The notes: generated by a model from the letters alone, not told the origin. Positions 9,616 to 19,370 are shown, numbered from the stretch's first letter. The stretch is 64,000 nucleotides of DNA from Jonesia quinghaiensis DSM 15701 (GCF_000423205.1 NZ_AUHN01000010.1:1-64000); one strand, 5' to 3'. Made by a program: numbers and translations.

Positions 9616-9688
9616 ATCGTCATAGCTAATCGGCCTGCACTCGTTGGCCGTGATCGGTGCCAATAGTGCGGGCTAGATTGCACACATA

Positions 9689-9718
9689 GGGGCCAACCAC
9701 ACTTTTGTGGTTGGCCCC
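9689..9718 (+). terminator. Terminator hairpin after glnA
   Basis: A perfect 13-bp stem (9689-9701 with 9706-9718) has a CTTT loop and lies 73 bases after the glnA stop. No strong T-run follows. Confidence 0.65.
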
Positions 9719-10016
9719 AATGGCGTTTCTTGAGTGCTTTAGTTTGTCCCGTGGCCGGTCTACAGGCGCTGGAAACGCCTCCGTATCCCCCACATGACCC
9801 ATAGCGCCATTGCCACCAGTGTTTTGACGTGAGGTTCGTGTTGTCGCACGCGATGAAGTTCCCCCTCGTGAAGTTCATTGCAGCCTAGCAGGGCACCCCT
9901 CGTTACCCCTTGTTGTTTTCAACCGTGATCTTGTCGTATGCATGGAGTTTCCGCCGTCCACAAAAGACAGCTGGTGATACGGTCGAATCAATACCACCCT
10001 GCCCAAAGGAATTCTC
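9719..10016. other. Intergenic stretch with one possible microprotein frame
   Basis: Together with the glnA terminator zone this makes a 400-base gap. On the minus strand a 29-codon frame (GTG at 9847-9849, stop at 9760-9762) would encode a peptide with one short hydrophobic helix (KTLVAMALWVMWG) and a basic end. A GGGGG tract lies upstream, but too far for a good ribosome site. I do not call it a gene. Otherwise this part should hold the promoter of the AI-2E transporter gene. Confidence 0.25.
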
Positions 10017-11366
10017 GTGGACCTCAAGCGAATCTCTGCGTTTACCTCCCGCATGGTTGACGCCTCAAAACGCCTAGCTTTCGCGTCGCCAACAGAACGC
10101 GAAAAAGCCAGTGAACTCGGCTTGTCGCTTGATGAGGCACCTACTCCTCGCGACCCTGACGATTATTTGGCCTCTTCCAAGTTCGACAACGAGTACACCG
10201 GTGACTGGTTTACCTCACCTCGCCCGCCACGGTGGTTCATGAAAGCGTTATGGATCACGGTCATCACAATATTCGTTGCTATTTTCTTGTGGCGGGCGAT
10301 GGGGTCACTCACTGGTTTGATCATTAACCTCGTGATTGCTTTGTTTTTGTCACTCGCCCTTGAACCAATGATTATTTGGTTTGTGCGCCGCGGGTGGAAG
10401 CGTGGCGCGGCAACTGCGGTCACAATCTTTGGTGCGCTCGTGACGGCTATCGTGGTGGTAGCAGTTTTTGGCCGAATGTTCATCGATCAGGCCACACAAC
10501 TCATCAAAACTCTGCCTGACATGTACGATTCCATTGCCCTATGGATTGAACGGCGCACCGAGTATGACGTTCCTGAAATGAGTCAGCTCCAAAAGCAACT
10601 GATCGATCAAATTGGTTCTGCTGAGGCTGCGAACCAAGCTTTGGCTATTGGTGCCGGGTTGGTGTCGTTCCTCTTTAACCTCTCTGTTGTGCTGTTGGTT
10701 GCGTATTACCTGTGCGCTGCTGGCCCACGGTTCCGCGCGTCAATCTGTGCATGGCTGAGCCCAGCACATCAAACTGAGGTGTTGCGACTCTGGGACATCA
10801 CGCAGCGCAAAATTGCTGACTATATCAACTCGCGTTTCCTGCTTGCCGCAATTTGTTCGTTCTTCACAGCGATATTCCTACAGATCATTGATGTCCCCTA
10901 CGCCCTACCACTTGCTGTGTTCACTGGCGTGGTCTCACAGTTTGTTCCCACCATCGGTACGTATATCGGTGGCGCTTTACCCATTGTTTTTGCGTTGACA
11001 ACAGGTAGTTTGACTGACGCGGTGGCCATTTTGATTTTCATTGTGGCGTACCAGCAAATCGAAAACCTGTGGTTGTCTCCGAAGATTTCGGCTCGTGCAC
11101 TGGAACTGAATCCCGCTGTCGCCCTTATCGTGGTCCTTGGTTTTGGTGCTGTATTTGGCGCACTCGGCGCATTTTTAGCCTTACCTGTGGCCGCAACGAT
11201 CACCGCGATCGCATCAACGTATTTGCGACGTCATGAGTTGATCGATTCAGAGATGCTCCGTGACCCGCGCGGTGTGGGACGCTCCTCGACGTCATCACCT
11301 GAAAAAGACTCTGAACCTCTCGAAGGATCTGAGGACAGCGATCCTGCTGGGACAGAAAGCCGGTAA
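10017..11366 (+). CDS. AI-2E family transporter (PerM-like permease)
   Basis: The 449-residue protein has a soluble N-terminal segment of about 65 residues, then about seven to eight transmembrane helices (about residues 70-375), and a Ser/Glu-rich C-terminal tail. The helices follow the AI-2E/PerM layout: paired helices near the start, a long amphipathic region (about 155-200), then a block ending in ALGAFLALPVAATITAI. The GTG start at 10017 has AAAGGA at 10005-10010. Family members have been linked to signal export and to Na+/H+ exchange, so the substrate is open. The gene converges on glnE, leaving 12 bases between the stops. Confidence 0.85.
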   Translation: MDLKRISAFTSRMVDASKRLAFASPTEREKASELGLSLDEAPTPRDPDDYLASSKFDNEYTGDWFTSPRPPRWFMKALWITVITIFVAIFLWRAMGSLTGLIINLVIALFLSLALEPMIIWFVRRGWKRGAATAVTIFGALVTAIVVVAVFGRMFIDQATQLIKTLPDMYDSIALWIERRTEYDVPEMSQLQKQLIDQIGSAEAANQALAIGAGLVSFLFNLSVVLLVAYYLCAAGPRFRASICAWLSPAHQTEVLRLWDITQRKIADYINSRFLLAAICSFFTAIFLQIIDVPYALPLAVFTGVVSQFVPTIGTYIGGALPIVFALTTGSLTDAVAILIFIVAYQQIENLWLSPKISARALELNPAVALIVVLGFGAVFGALGAFLALPVAATITAIASTYLRRHELIDSEMLRDPRGVGRSSTSSPEKDSEPLEGSEDSDPAGTESR

Positions 11367-11378
11367 CGCGGGCGGTAT

Positions 11379-14300
11379 CTACTCGTCAATTCCGTAAAAT
11401 AGTCGTTCCATAACGTTTCGCGCCCGTCGCGCTGCCCGGAGGTAATCTTCCTCTACGAGGTGTGCACTGTCGCTGGTGTATCCCAGGACCCGCCCAACAC
11501 CACCAAGTGACACCCGATCCTGCGGTAGAACATCCACGTGCGCACCTGTCGTGCGCCCCGACCACAGCACGTTCGCGTCCCGCAGATCAGACGCAAGTTG
11601 CCATGCATGGCGCAAAAACGTTGCGTCCTCTGGGGAGACGATTCCCGCGTCAGTTGCTGCCTGCAGAGCTCTCAACGTTTCTGTTGTGCGCAACCCCGAG
11701 ACCCGATGCCCGTGTTCTAGTTGGATAAGTTGCACCAACCATTCCACGTCACTGATCGCCCCACGACCAAGTTTGAGGTGGTGGTTCGGGTGAACTCCGC
11801 GAGGTAGTCGTTCAGCTTCAACTCGCGCTTTGATGCGTCGAATTTCGCGGACCGTTGAAGACGGTATACCACCTTGTGGGTACCGTAGCGGGTCAATGAG
11901 TTCTGTGAACTGTTCCCTTAACTCGTTGTCACCAGCCACTGCGCGGGCGCGGAGCAGTGCTTGTTGTTCCCAGGGCTGGAACCACCGCTCATAGTATTCA
12001 CGGTATGCGTCCAGTGATCGCACCAGTGGCCCGCTGCGGCCTTCGGGACGCAGGTCAGCATCAACATCGAGGCTGGGTTCGGGGTTCGCGTCGGTGAGGA
12101 TTTTTTTCACCGCTGTCGCCAGTTGCAGTGCATACTGGTTCGCTACCTGTTCTTGTGCCCCATTGATGGGGTGGTACACAAACATCACGTCAGCATCGGA
12201 CCCGTATCCCATCTCACGCCCGCCCATACGCCCCATGGCGATAATGGCGAACTGCGCTGGGACAGTGTCTAATGACATGGCTTGCGTTACTACGTGCCTC
12301 GCGATCCGCAGCGCACCATCCATGGTGACGTCCGCAGCATCGGTAATGCCGTGGGCGACGGCGCGTGGTTCGGTTAAACCCAACAATTTCGCGGTTGCGG
12401 TCCGCGCTAGTTCACGGCGTCTAATTGCCCTGATCAGGGTGGTTGCGGTTGCTGCGTCATCGGCACGCGTCAAAATTGCGTCAAGCTCACTGGCTAGGCG
12501 CTCTTTACTTCGGATCGTCACGTCTGTGTCATTATCGAGCCACGCAACAGATTCCGGTGAGCGCGATAGTGCGTCTGAAACATACCGTGAGGTAGACAGA
12601 AGATAAGCAAGCCGGTTTGCGACTTGCCCGGAGTCGCGCAGCATTTTGAGATACCAGTGGGTGGTACCAAGTTCCTCTGACAGGGTCCTAAACGCCAGCA
12701 ACCCAGCGTCAGGGTCAGCTCCTTCAGCAAACCATCCCAACATCACAGGCAACAAATGCCGTTGAATGGAAGCCCTCCGTGTCACGCCGTCCGTCAGGGC
12801 GCTGATATGGCGCATCGCTCCTTCCGGATGCCGGTAACCAATAGCGCGCAAACGTGCTTGGGCTGCTTTGGGGGCTAGGGAGGCTTCGTCAGCGGAGAGG
12901 CGCGCGGTAGCAGGCAACAAAGGCCGGTAGAACATGTCCTCGTGGAGGGACCGGACATCGCGGCGAGTATTTTTCCACGCATTGACCACGGTCTTCGCCG
13001 AATCGCGGCGCATGTTCATGGCCCGTCCAAGAATTTCCAGTTCACGTTCCTGAGTGGGGATCAGGTGACTGCGGTGCATGCGACGCATTTGGATGCGATG
13101 CTCCATGGTGCGAAGGAGCCGATAGCACGAGGCTAAACGGGTAGCGTGCTCCCGCCCAATGTAGCCACCAGCAACGAGTTGCTCCAACGCAGTCAGCGTT
13201 GTAGCACTGTGAATCGTGTCATCGGATCGCCCATGGACCAACTGCAGGAGTTGCATCGTGAACTCAACATCACGCAACCCACCTTTACCCAGTTTGATTT
13301 GGCGTGCGGCTTCCTGGGCTGGAACATGCTCTTCAACGCGGCGACGCATCGCCTGCGCATCTTCGACGAAGTTGTCACGCTCCACGGCCGTCCACACCAT
13401 GGGGTTGAGAACGTCAAGGTAGGCAGTTGACAACTCAGCGTCGCCAGCAACGTGGCGCGCTTTCAACAGGGCTTGGAACTCCCAGGTTTTCGCCCACCGT
13501 TCGTAGTAACTGACATGCGATGCCAGAGTCCGTACAAGCGGGCCATTTTTCCCCTCAGGGCGCAGAGCAGCATCGACAGGCCACAACGCTGGTTCTGTGC
13601 TCACACCAGAACACGCCACAGCAAGGTCTTGGGCGAGGGTTGCCCCCACCTCACACGCTTGGTCTTCAGTGTGCCCATCAGTTGGTTCCACGACGTAGAT
13701 GACGTCAACATCTGACACATAATTCAGCTCACGGCCGCCACACTTTCCCATTCCCAACACACTGAGACGCACCTCAGTTCCGTGCGTAGGGTGGTTAAAC
13801 CGTGCGATAGCGAGAGAAGCTTCCAAGGCTCCTGCAGCAAGGTCAGCGAGGGAAGCCGCAACGTCAGGCATGATGTCAGTGGGTTGCTCATGAGCCAGAT
13901 CAGTGGCCGCAACTTTCATCAGTAGCCTGCGGTATTCGCGGCGCATCGCATCAATGTAATAGGTGGGGTCTTCAGGCAGCGCTGCACTGTCACACGTTTG
14001 CCCAGCAATTGGCGTCGTGGTAGCTGGGTCTGCGTCGACGGACTCTAGGAGCAAAGCCCGTATTTGCGCTTCGCTGAGAGCAGTACCGGGGGTTTCGTCA
14101 ACAATGTCTTCGAGAAGTTCAGGGCGGCGAATGAGCTCATCAGTGAGCGCAGTAGACAACCCGACAAGTCCAATAAGTTGCCGCACACGCTGATTGATCA
14201 CAACCGGTAGATTCGCTGGCGGCACTGGCGGGGTGTCTGGCTCCACCAAGTGCCTCAACGTTGCAGCGAGGCGCTGACTAGTCGCCACTGGTTGCTCCGA

Positions 14301-14513
14301 AATAGCCTCACACAAACGCACAATCCCCAACAATGCGTGGTCTTGATCAGCTGCGAGCGCTAGCGCGTCGAGGAGGGGGTGAGTTGCGGTGATGTCACCG
14401 AGGAGGGCGGTGAGTGCTTTGTCGGCGAGGAGGTTCTCTGCACGGCGGGCGTCGGTGAAGCCTAGGCGTACGAGGCGACCGGTGAGTGTGGTGGCGCGGG
14501 AAGGATCTGGCAT
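11379..14513 (-). CDS. glnE: Bifunctional glutamine synthetase adenylyltransferase/adenylyl-removing enzyme
   Basis: GlnE attaches and removes AMP on the regulatory tyrosine of GlnA. The 1044-residue protein has two nucleotidyltransferase domains. The N-terminal one (about 220-420) has GMGKCGGRELNYVSDVDV; the C-terminal one (about 730-900) has AMGRMGGREMGYGSDADV. The GSDxD-type metal ligands are intact in the C-terminal domain, while the N-terminal domain reads VSDVD. I chose the ATG at 14513. Longer in-frame starts at 14594 and 14657 would place a 13-bp hairpin inside the gene or overlap glnA2. The ATG at 14594 overlaps the glnA2 stop as TGATG, so coupled translation from there cannot be excluded. 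The gene follows glnA2, with both on the minus strand. Confidence 0.93.
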   Translation of the reverse strand: MPDPSRATTLTGRLVRLGFTDARRAENLLADKALTALLGDITATHPLLDALALAADQDHALLGIVRLCEAISEQPVATSQRLAATLRHLVEPDTPPVPPANLPVVINQRVRQLIGLVGLSTALTDELIRRPELLEDIVDETPGTALSEAQIRALLLESVDADPATTTPIAGQTCDSAALPEDPTYYIDAMRREYRRLLMKVAATDLAHEQPTDIMPDVAASLADLAAGALEASLAIARFNHPTHGTEVRLSVLGMGKCGGRELNYVSDVDVIYVVEPTDGHTEDQACEVGATLAQDLAVACSGVSTEPALWPVDAALRPEGKNGPLVRTLASHVSYYERWAKTWEFQALLKARHVAGDAELSTAYLDVLNPMVWTAVERDNFVEDAQAMRRRVEEHVPAQEAARQIKLGKGGLRDVEFTMQLLQLVHGRSDDTIHSATTLTALEQLVAGGYIGREHATRLASCYRLLRTMEHRIQMRRMHRSHLIPTQERELEILGRAMNMRRDSAKTVVNAWKNTRRDVRSLHEDMFYRPLLPATARLSADEASLAPKAAQARLRAIGYRHPEGAMRHISALTDGVTRRASIQRHLLPVMLGWFAEGADPDAGLLAFRTLSEELGTTHWYLKMLRDSGQVANRLAYLLSTSRYVSDALSRSPESVAWLDNDTDVTIRSKERLASELDAILTRADDAATATTLIRAIRRRELARTATAKLLGLTEPRAVAHGITDAADVTMDGALRIARHVVTQAMSLDTVPAQFAIIAMGRMGGREMGYGSDADVMFVYHPINGAQEQVANQYALQLATAVKKILTDANPEPSLDVDADLRPEGRSGPLVRSLDAYREYYERWFQPWEQQALLRARAVAGDNELREQFTELIDPLRYPQGGIPSSTVREIRRIKARVEAERLPRGVHPNHHLKLGRGAISDVEWLVQLIQLEHGHRVSGLRTTETLRALQAATDAGIVSPEDATFLRHAWQLASDLRDANVLWSGRTTGAHVDVLPQDRVSLGGVGRVLGYTSDSAHLVEEDYLRAARRARNVMERLFYGIDE

Positions 14514-14554
14514 GGTGTCAGGGGCGTGGGTCTCTGGGGTGGTGGGAGATGTGG

Positions 14555-14586
14555 CGAAGGCGCCGGCTGGTGTGCCGGCGCCTTCG
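14555..14586 (-). terminator. GC-rich hairpin between glnA2 and glnE
   Basis: A perfect 13-bp stem (14555-14567 with 14574-14586) encloses a six-base loop, directly after the glnA2 stop when read on the minus strand. It lacks a T-run. It may attenuate rather than stop transcription into glnE. Confidence 0.5.
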
Positions 14587-14593
14587 TGGTGCA

Positions 14594-15928
14594 TCAGAGG
14601 ACTTGGAGTAGTCGGTTGATTTCGAATGGTGTGACTTGGCGTGCGTAGTCGTTCCATTCGGCGCGTTTGTTTTTCAGGAAGTAGTCGAACACGTGTTCTC
14701 CGAGGGTTTCTGCGACGAACTCGGAGTTTTCCATGATGTCGAGTGCTTCGTCGAGGTCTTCTGGGAGGGGGCGTATCCCCATGGCGCGTCGTTCGCCGTC
14801 GGTGAGGTGCCAGACGTCGTCTTCGGTGGCGTCGGGTAGTTCGTAGCCTTCTTCGATGCCTTTGAGTCCTGCTGCCAGGGTGATGGCGTAGGCAAGGTAG
14901 GGGTTGGCTGCGGTGTCGATGGCGCGGTATTCGATCCGGGTGGAGTTTGATTTACCGGGTTTGTACATCGGGACGCGGACGAGCGCTGAGCGGTTGTTGT
15001 GGCCCCAGCACACGTAAGACGGTGCTTCGGAGCCGCCCCATAGGCGCTTGTAGGAGTTGACGTATTGGTTGGTGACGGCAGTAATTTCTGCTGCGTGGTG
15101 GAGTAACCCGGCGATGAACTGGCGTCCTGTTTTGGACAGTTCGTATTGTGACTCGGGTTCGTGGAATGCGTTGCGGTCCCCTTCGAAAAGGGAGAAGTGG
15201 GTGTGCATGCCTGACCCTGGCTGCTCGGCGAGGGGTTTTGGCATGAAGGACGCGAAGACACCTTGTTCGAGGGCAACCTCTTTGACCACGGTTCTGAAGG
15301 TCATGAGGTTATCTGCTGTGGTGAGGGCGTCAGCGTAGCGTAGGTCGATTTCGTTTTGGCCTGGGCCAGCTTCGTGGTGGGAGAACTCTACGGAGATTCC
15401 CATGGATTCGAGCATGGTGATGACTTGGCGTCGGAAGTCGTGGCCTGCTGGCCGGGCGACGTGGTCGAAGTATCCGCCGTGATCGATGGGGACTAGTGGT
15501 CCGTTTTTGGTGGGTGTTTCGAAGAGGTAGAACTCAACTTCTGGGTGGGTGTAGAACGTGAAGCCTTGTTCGCTGGCTTTGTCCATGGCCCGTTTCAGGA
15601 CGTTGCGTGAGTCTGCGAGGGACGGGGTGCCGTCCGGGTTGAGGATGTCGCAGAACATCCTGGCTGTTCCTTGGGTTTCGCCGCGCCATGGTAACAACGA
15701 GAACGTTGTTGGGTCGGGGCGGGCGACCATGTCAGCTTCGTAGACGCGGGTGAGCCCTTCAATGGCGGAGCCGTCGAACCCGATGCCTTCGGCGAAGGCT
15801 GACTCGAGTTCGGCTGGGGCGATCGCCACAGATTTGAGCATGCCCAGCACATCTGTGAACCAGAGACGTATGAAGCGTACGTCGCGCTCTTCTACCGTGC
15901 GTAGCACGAACTCTTGCTGCCTATCCAT
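14594..15928 (-). CDS. glnA2: Glutamine synthetase homologue GlnA2
   Basis: The 444-residue protein belongs to the type I glutamine synthetase fold (FDGSAIEGL, PGSGMHTHFSLFEGD, RVPMYKPGKS-type motifs). It lacks the adenylylation segment [11 protein letters not shown] seen in GlnA and has YELPDATEDDV in that region. The start at 15928 (MDRQQEFVLRTVEERDV) is the usual N-terminus of actinobacterial GlnA2; upstream starts at 15937 and 15997 are less likely. Related GlnA-like proteins in Streptomyces act on polyamines or other amines rather than ammonia, so the reaction here is not certain. It heads a glnA2-glnE pair and is divergent from nadE. Confidence 0.9.
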   Translation of the reverse strand: MDRQQEFVLRTVEERDVRFIRLWFTDVLGMLKSVAIAPAELESAFAEGIGFDGSAIEGLTRVYEADMVARPDPTTFSLLPWRGETQGTARMFCDILNPDGTPSLADSRNVLKRAMDKASEQGFTFYTHPEVEFYLFETPTKNGPLVPIDHGGYFDHVARPAGHDFRRQVITMLESMGISVEFSHHEAGPGQNEIDLRYADALTTADNLMTFRTVVKEVALEQGVFASFMPKPLAEQPGSGMHTHFSLFEGDRNAFHEPESQYELSKTGRQFIAGLLHHAAEITAVTNQYVNSYKRLWGGSEAPSYVCWGHNNRSALVRVPMYKPGKSNSTRIEYRAIDTAANPYLAYAITLAAGLKGIEEGYELPDATEDDVWHLTDGERRAMGIRPLPEDLDEALDIMENSEFVAETLGEHVFDYFLKNKRAEWNDYARQVTPFEINRLLQVL

Positions 15929-16009
15929 AGGTTCCATCTTGCCTGATGATGGGTTGATATACCGAGTGACCACGCGAAAAATCTCAAGAAAACGCAATAT
16001 GGTTGTGTC

Positions 16010-17671
16010 ATGACGAATTTAAAGGTGGCGATCGCACAGATCGACACGTGTGTTGGCGATGTTGTTGGCAACGTGAACAAGGTGGTGGACTTTACCCGCC
16101 AGGCGGCAGCTCAGGGCGCTGACCTGGTGGTTTTCCCAGAGATGACGGTGACTGGGTACCCCATTGAGGACTTGGCGTTGCGTGGTTCGTTCCAGCGGGC
16201 TGCTGAGGAAGCGCTGGCGGAGGTTGCGTATCGGCTTTCTGACGGTGATCTTCGTGAGATCACCGTGGTGGTGGGGACGCTCGGTTCGTTGGCTTTGAGT
16301 GACCATGTGGCGATGCCGCGTCCTACTAACCGTGCCGTGGTGATTCGTGGGGGCAAGATTGTTGCCGCTTACGACAAGCACCACTTGCCTAACTACGGCG
16401 TGTTTGATGAGTACCGCATTTTTGCGCCTGGGAACACCACAACGGTGATTGAGGTTGCTGGGCACCGGGTTGGGTTGGCAATTTGTGAGGACATCTGGCA
16501 AGACGGCGGTCCGGTGCACGAGTTGGAACAGGCTGGCATTGATGTGCTCGTGACGTTGAACGGTTCCCCGTATGAGGAAGGTAAACGTGCGCAACGAGTG
16601 GAGTTGGCTGCACGGCGTGCAGCTGCGGTGAATGCCCCGTTGGTTTATGCCAACCAGGTGGGTGGGCAAGATGACCTTGTTTTTGATGGGGGTTCCTTTG
16701 TGGTGGGGCCTTCTGGTGCGGTGCTTGCTCGCGCACCTAAGTTTGAGGAACACCTGTTGCTGTGGACGTTGACTCCTGGCAGCACGGAAGACCACACAGG
16801 TGAGGTCACTGATCTGTCAGACCTTGATGAAGAGGTGTATCAGGCCCTGGTCACGGGCTTGCAAGGGTATGTGACAAAGAATGGTTTCCGCACCGTGGTG
16901 TTGGGGCTATCGGGCGGTATTGACTCTGCGCTGGTTGCCGCTATTGCGGCTGATGCGCTTGGTGGCCAGAACGTGTACGGGGTATCTATGCCGTCCCGTT
17001 ACTCGTCAGAGCACTCAAAGGACGATGCTGCTGACCTCGCGAAACGTCTTGGGGCGCACTATCGGGTGCAGCCTATTGGCCCCATGTTTGATGCGTTCCA
17101 AGACCAGTTGGGGCTGGAGGGCGTTGCGGAAGAGAACCTGCAAGCGCGCGTACGAGGCATGACGCTCATGGCGTTGTCCAACGCCGAAGGGCATCTGGTA
17201 TTGGCGACAGGCAACAAAACAGAGTTGGCAGTCGGTTACTCCACCATTTATGGGGACGCCGTGGGTGGCTATGCGCCTATCAAGGACGTTGATAAATCCC
17301 GAGTATGGCAACTGTCACGGTGGCGAAATAACCTGGCGGTTGATCGAGGTGAAATCCCACCGATCCCCGAATCCTCCATCACCAAACCCCCCTCAGCGGA
17401 ACTTCGCCCGGGGCAGGTTGATCAAGATTCATTGCCGCCTTATGACCTCCTCGACAAAGTTTTGGATGCCCACATCGAGCACGCCGAGGGGCGCCTCGAA
17501 CTCATTGAGCGCGGTTTTGACCCCGAGATCGTGGATAAGGTGGTGTCTTTAGTAGACCGCGCTGAATGGAAACGCCGCCAATACCCTATGGGGCCTAAAG
17601 TGACGGCGTTGGCTTTTGGCCGTGATCGTCGCGTACCGGTAACCTCCCGGTGGCGTGAACCGCACCAGTGA
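16010..17671 (+). CDS. nadE: Glutamine-dependent NAD+ synthetase
   Basis: NadE amidates nicotinate adenine dinucleotide to NAD+ with glutamine as nitrogen donor. The 553-residue protein has an N-terminal nitrilase-like glutaminase domain with the Glu44, Lys123, Cys159 triad (VFPEMTVTGYP, YDKHHLPNYG, AICEDIWQ). The C-terminal synthetase domain has the PP-loop SGGIDS at residues 301-306. This length fits the two-domain form, which is shorter than the mycobacterial octameric enzyme of about 680 residues. The start lies 81 bases from the divergent glnA2 start. The gene leads directly into panB. Confidence 0.95.
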   Translation: MTNLKVAIAQIDTCVGDVVGNVNKVVDFTRQAAAQGADLVVFPEMTVTGYPIEDLALRGSFQRAAEEALAEVAYRLSDGDLREITVVVGTLGSLALSDHVAMPRPTNRAVVIRGGKIVAAYDKHHLPNYGVFDEYRIFAPGNTTTVIEVAGHRVGLAICEDIWQDGGPVHELEQAGIDVLVTLNGSPYEEGKRAQRVELAARRAAAVNAPLVYANQVGGQDDLVFDGGSFVVGPSGAVLARAPKFEEHLLLWTLTPGSTEDHTGEVTDLSDLDEEVYQALVTGLQGYVTKNGFRTVVLGLSGGIDSALVAAIAADALGGQNVYGVSMPSRYSSEHSKDDAADLAKRLGAHYRVQPIGPMFDAFQDQLGLEGVAEENLQARVRGMTLMALSNAEGHLVLATGNKTELAVGYSTIYGDAVGGYAPIKDVDKSRVWQLSRWRNNLAVDRGEIPPIPESSITKPPSAELRPGQVDQDSLPPYDLLDKVLDAHIEHAEGRLELIERGFDPEIVDKVVSLVDRAEWKRRQYPMGPKVTALAFGRDRRVPVTSRWREPHQ

Positions 17672-17703
17672 CCACCGGTGCACAAGGCAGGAAAACTCAC
17701 ACA

Positions 17704-18540
17704 ATGATTGGACATGAGGTGACGACGCAGACCTCAACGCGTAAGCGTTTCCGCGTGCAGGACTTTGCCCGCAGTAAAGCTGAAGGGCGCAAGCTCACCA
17801 TGCTGACCGCCTATGACGGGCTGACCGCGAAGATTTTTGACGAGGCTGGGGTGGATATCCTGCTCGTTGGGGATTCCGTTGCAGATAACCTATTGGGTTA
17901 CGAGAACACCTTGCCGGTGACTCTTGATGAGATGGTTGTCGCCGCCCGTTCGGTGTGCCGCGCCACCAAGTACGCGATGGTGGTTGCTGACTTGCCGTTT
18001 GGCTCCTACGAGGCATCTCCGCAGGCTGCTTTTGATTCAGCGGCCCGCATGATGAAGCAATCTGGCGCGCAGGCGGTAAAGATTGAAGGTGGCGACCGTA
18101 TCGCTGCGCATGTTCGCCTTCTCACCCAATCGGGCATTCCGGTTGTCGGGCACCTTGGGTTAACTCCACAGTCGGAGCACATGCTTGGTGGTAAGCGGGT
18201 GCAAGCACGTGATGATGCTGCGGCTGAACAACTCGCCCAGGACGCATTAGCGTTGCAGGAGGCAGGTGCGTGCGCTGTGGTGTTGGAAATGGTCCCAGAG
18301 CATGTCGCTGCCCGGGTCACAGAAATTCTCACGATCCCCACCATTGGGATCGGTGCGGGAACTGAAGTTGACGGTCAAGTATTGGTGTGGACCGACATGG
18401 CTGGAATGACCTCATGGTCGCCTCGCTTCGCGAAGCAGTTTGGGCAGGTTGGCCAGGCACTTTCCGATGCCACTCATGCGTACATTGATGAGGTTCGCTC
18501 TGGGACATTCCCCGCACCTGAGCACACCTTCACCACCTGA
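17704..18540 (+). CDS. panB: 3-methyl-2-oxobutanoate hydroxymethyltransferase
   Basis: PanB makes ketopantoate for pantothenate and CoA synthesis from 2-oxoisovalerate and methylene-tetrahydrofolate. The protein has the motifs LTAYDGLTAKIFDEAG, LLVGDSVADNLLGYENT with metal-binding aspartates, VKIEGG and the catalytic glutamate in LEMVPE. I chose the ATG at 17704 (278 residues), with AGGCAGGA upstream; a GTG at 17668 overlapping the nadE stop by four bases is possible and would add 12 residues. It is probably co-transcribed with nadE and ends at a strong hairpin. Confidence 0.94.
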   Translation: MIGHEVTTQTSTRKRFRVQDFARSKAEGRKLTMLTAYDGLTAKIFDEAGVDILLVGDSVADNLLGYENTLPVTLDEMVVAARSVCRATKYAMVVADLPFGSYEASPQAAFDSAARMMKQSGAQAVKIEGGDRIAAHVRLLTQSGIPVVGHLGLTPQSEHMLGGKRVQARDDAAAEQLAQDALALQEAGACAVVLEMVPEHVAARVTEILTIPTIGIGAGTEVDGQVLVWTDMAGMTSWSPRFAKQFGQVGQALSDATHAYIDEVRSGTFPAPEHTFTT

Positions 18541-18590
18541 TACCAAAAGGTCACCGCCCTTGCGTGACCGCTCCCCTACAAGGTGAGTAC

Positions 18591-18630
18591 GATGCCCGCC
18601 GTACCGAGGTTCTCTGGTGCGGCGGGCATC
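18591..18630. terminator. Bidirectional hairpin between panB and the SPOR-like gene
   Basis: A 15-bp stem (18591-18605 with 18616-18630, one G-U type pair) encloses a ten-base loop. It lies between two convergent genes, 50 bases after panB and 5 bases before the end of the minus-strand gene. Confidence 0.7.
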
Positions 18631-18635
18631 GTCAG

Positions 18636-18824
18636 TTAGTCGCTGTCAGCCTCACGCTGTTTGTCTTCAGCTTCCCACGAGGCGGTTCGGGCTGCCGCTA
18701 TATCTAGTGCCTTTTGTGCTTGTTCACGGGTGTCGTATGGGCCCATCACGTGCAACCAACTGAACCACCCTCTCCCCTGTTTAACTTGACCTGTTTTGGT
18801 GTTGTAAAACCACTTACCCGCCAT
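18636..18824 (-). CDS. Small SPOR-like protein
   Basis: The 62-residue protein reads GKWFYNTKTGQVKQG at the N-terminus and then WSWL-type aromatic residues followed by GPYDTREQAQKALDIA. The last segment looks like the GPF..re.A...l part of SPOR-type repeats. Proteins of this size annotated as SPOR domain-containing occur next to panB or glnA2 in actinobacteria. There is no signal peptide, so binding to peptidoglycan is doubtful. The ribosome site CAAGGAGAACGC lies just upstream of the ATG. The C-terminus is strongly acidic. Confidence 0.75.
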   Translation of the reverse strand: MAGKWFYNTKTGQVKQGRGWFSWLHVMGPYDTREQAQKALDIAAARTASWEAEDKQREADSD

Positions 18825-18951
18825 GCGTTCTCCTTGACGTGATGAAAATAACCCGGTGGAATGGTGGTGACCCTTAAACCTTGAGGTTACTTAACCGATC
18901 TATGTTCTCGACAGATCATTTTGTTCTGCCCCCATCCGGAAAGGGTCCCCC

Positions 18952-19323
18952 ATGGCCAACATCAATGACTCCCTCGAACAGGTTCTCGCTCTTGACGGCG
19001 CTGTTGCCGTTGCAATCGTTGACTTTGTGAGCGGTATGACTCTTGCTCACCGCTCTAACCAGCAGTTTGATCTTGAGCTTGCGGCAGCGGTCAACTCTGA
19101 GGTTGTTAAGTCAAAGCTTCGCGCTGTTGAACAACTTGGTCTAGGCGAGGACGTTGAGGACATCCTGATCACCCTCACCAACCACTATCACCTGATCCGT
19201 ATTTCAGCGCGCCCTGAACTACGTAACCTTTTCTTTTACGTCGTCATTGACCGCGGGCGCGGGAACCTTGGTTTGGCTCGTCGGGTCATTGAAAAGGTTG
19301 ATGCGCAGATTGATGGTTTCTGA
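18952..19323 (+). CDS. Roadblock/LC7-like protein
   Basis: The 123-residue protein has a one-domain alpha/beta layout: an N-terminal helix (NDSLEQVLALDG), a beta hairpin (VAVAIVDFVSGMTLA), a central helix and paired strands (DILITLTNHYHLIRIS, FFYVVIDRG). This matches small roadblock/LC7 proteins, which usually regulate small GTPases or multicomponent signalling. No GTPase gene lies nearby. AAAGGGTC upstream serves as ribosome site. It is followed after 47 bases by a second protein of similar type, so the two may form a heterodimer. Confidence in the fold is moderate; the function is unknown. Confidence 0.6.
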   Translation: MANINDSLEQVLALDGAVAVAIVDFVSGMTLAHRSNQQFDLELAAAVNSEVVKSKLRAVEQLGLGEDVEDILITLTNHYHLIRISARPELRNLFFYVVIDRGRGNLGLARRVIEKVDAQIDGF

Positions 19324-19370
19324 TCGGTAGTGTGTTGTGCGATACGCCCTGTTGTGTGTGAGGAGCTGTA

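Noticed and set aside
9603-9878. A 91-codon minus-strand frame after glnA
   Set aside because: It overlaps the glnA terminator and has an unusual Cys/Gly/Trp-rich composition with no domain.
14514-14657. Longer N-terminus for GlnE
   Set aside because: It would place a 13-bp hairpin inside the gene and overlap glnA2; the ATG at 14513 matches the family start better, though TGATG coupling at 14594 is possible.
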